DNA of 6,037 nucleotides from assembly GCA_030544185.1 (NCBI GenBank), contig JAUNRO010000201.1, positions 1 through 6,037 of the forward strand, read 5' to 3'. Below the pieces are notes generated by a model. It searched no databases and had not been told where the DNA came from. It saw only the letters and a program-made list of their open reading frames with translations. The DNA is from Propionibacteriaceae bacterium. Its GTDB lineage: Bacteria > Actinomycetota > Actinomycetes > Propionibacteriales > Propionibacteriaceae. This document shows, piece by piece, positions 5,445-6,037 of the stretch. Within the stretch, counting starts at the first letter, position 1; each line of letters starts with the position of its first letter. Made by a program: the position numbers and the translations under genes.

Positions 5445-6037
5445 AGGGTCACCCCCAGGTGGGTGTCGATGAGCTCGAGGAGCTGATCGGTCGACGTGAC
5501 GGGCCCTGGGTGGCGGTGGACGACCCGGCCGTCGGCAGCGACCAGGACGGTCTGGGGCGGGCCGACGATCCGCAGGTCGGGGGCGATGGCCTTGTCGGGG
5601 TCGACCAGCTGGGGATAGCGCCAGCCGGCCTCCTTGGCGAACTCCACCGCGAGCTCGGGCTTGGGATCGACGTAGTCGATGCCGAGGAACTCCACCCGGT
5701 CCCCCGCCCGGCCCGCCGCCTCGGTGAGGAACGGCGCCTCGTCGCGGCAGGGACCGCACCACTGGGCCCAGACGTTGATCACCAGCGGGGTGCCGCGCAG
5801 GCCGGCGAGGCGGACGCGTGAGTCGGCGCCCAGGCAGTCGAGGGTGATGTCCGGCAGGCCGTCGGCGCGGGCGGGCACGCTGGGATCGGACGCCGGGCAG
5901 TCCGCGATGCCCGCGGCCCGGCGCTGCTCCAGGACGTGGGCGGTCGAGCCGGCCCCGCGCACCTCCGGCTCACGGGCGCCCGGTTCGCTGCGGGGCTGGA
6001 CCTGGGCGCCACCGCACCCGGCGACGGCAAGCGCGAG
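5441..6037 (-). CDS. Lipoprotein TlpA/ResA-like thioredoxin, 5' end outside the window
   Basis: The visible 198 residues start inside a signal peptide: LALAVAGC, with V-A-G-C as a lipobox and the lipidated cysteine encoded at 6016-6014, so the mature protein should be anchored on the outer face of the membrane. A flexible stretch follows to about residue 55 (numbering from the window edge), then a thioredoxin-fold domain. VINVWAQWCGPC (86-97) holds the redox-active C94-x-x-C97. LGIDYVDP (118-125) is the typical TlpA segment, and GPPQT (159-163) carries the cis-proline. Two further cysteines, C47 and C68, lie before the domain; I recall a similar pair in mycobacterial homologues and they may form a structural disulfide. 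It likely handles extracytoplasmic thiol-disulfide exchange, either reducing targets such as apocytochromes or oxidising secreted proteins; the sequence does not decide. The reading frame continues beyond the right edge, so the start codon and promoter are not visible. Its stop overlaps the Nudix start. Confidence 0.88.
   Translation of the reverse strand, partial: LALAVAGCGGAQVQPRSEPGAREPEVRGAGSTAHVLEQRRAAGIADCPASDPSVPARADGLPDITLDCLGADSRVRLAGLRGTPLVINVWAQWCGPCRDEAPFLTEAAGRAGDRVEFLGIDYVDPKPELAVEFAKEAGWRYPQLVDPDKAIAPDLRIVGPPQTVLVAADGRVVHRHPGPVTSTDQLLELIDTHLGVTL

Noticed and set aside
4710..5486. Plus-strand open frame opposite the Nudix gene
   Set aside because: No motif or credible ribosome-binding site; the opposite strand holds an intact Nudix box.
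1..6037. CRISPR array, tRNA, rRNA, insertion sequence or phage genes
   Set aside because: No regularly spaced direct repeats, no cloverleaf-like or rRNA sequence, and no transposase, integrase or phage motif seen on either strand.

Overview
The window is high-GC DNA with strongly GC-biased third codon positions, GTG as well as ATG starts, and protein families arranged as in Actinomycetota. The N-terminus of GlpD and the neighbouring lipoprotein-thioredoxin and CoA-type Nudix genes resemble mycobacterial relatives. I cannot safely place it below phylum. No phage, CRISPR, tRNA, rRNA or transposase signal is visible.

Layout. Positions 1-236 carry no convincing gene but hold two inverted repeats (14-54 and 91-174). 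A small minus-strand gene (237-614) encodes a GNAT-like protein that lacks the acetyl-CoA loop glycines and stops early. A 325-base divergent intergenic region (615-939) contains a nested inverted repeat (830-886) ahead of the main plus-strand gene (940-2865). That gene encodes a twelve-helix-type major facilitator transporter of the aromatic acid:H+ symporter kind, fused to a C-terminal universal-stress-protein-like domain. It converges on a minus-strand cluster, and the gap between them (2866-2967) holds a near-ideal 15-bp terminator hairpin and a second weaker hairpin.

The minus-strand cluster reads, in transcription order: a lipoprotein TlpA/ResA-like thioredoxin (cut by the right window edge), a CoA-pyrophosphatase-type Nudix hydrolase whose GTG overlaps the thioredoxin stop by four bases, and glycerol-3-phosphate dehydrogenase GlpD. 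The thioredoxin-Nudix pair matches the Rv3673c-Rv3672c order of Mycobacterium tuberculosis, where the next gene is the periplasmic protease marP; here glpD follows instead. GlpD may be read by coupling from the Nudix gene or from its own leaderless promoter.

How they work together: the thioredoxin acts outside the membrane on protein thiols, the Nudix enzyme cleaves CoA-type nucleotides in the cytosol, and GlpD feeds electrons from glycerol-3-phosphate to quinone. The cluster looks like housekeeping rather than one pathway. I see no clear undescribed multi-gene system. The points most worth checking are the transporter-Usp fusion, the degenerate GNAT protein, the structured intergenic repeats, and the glpD start.
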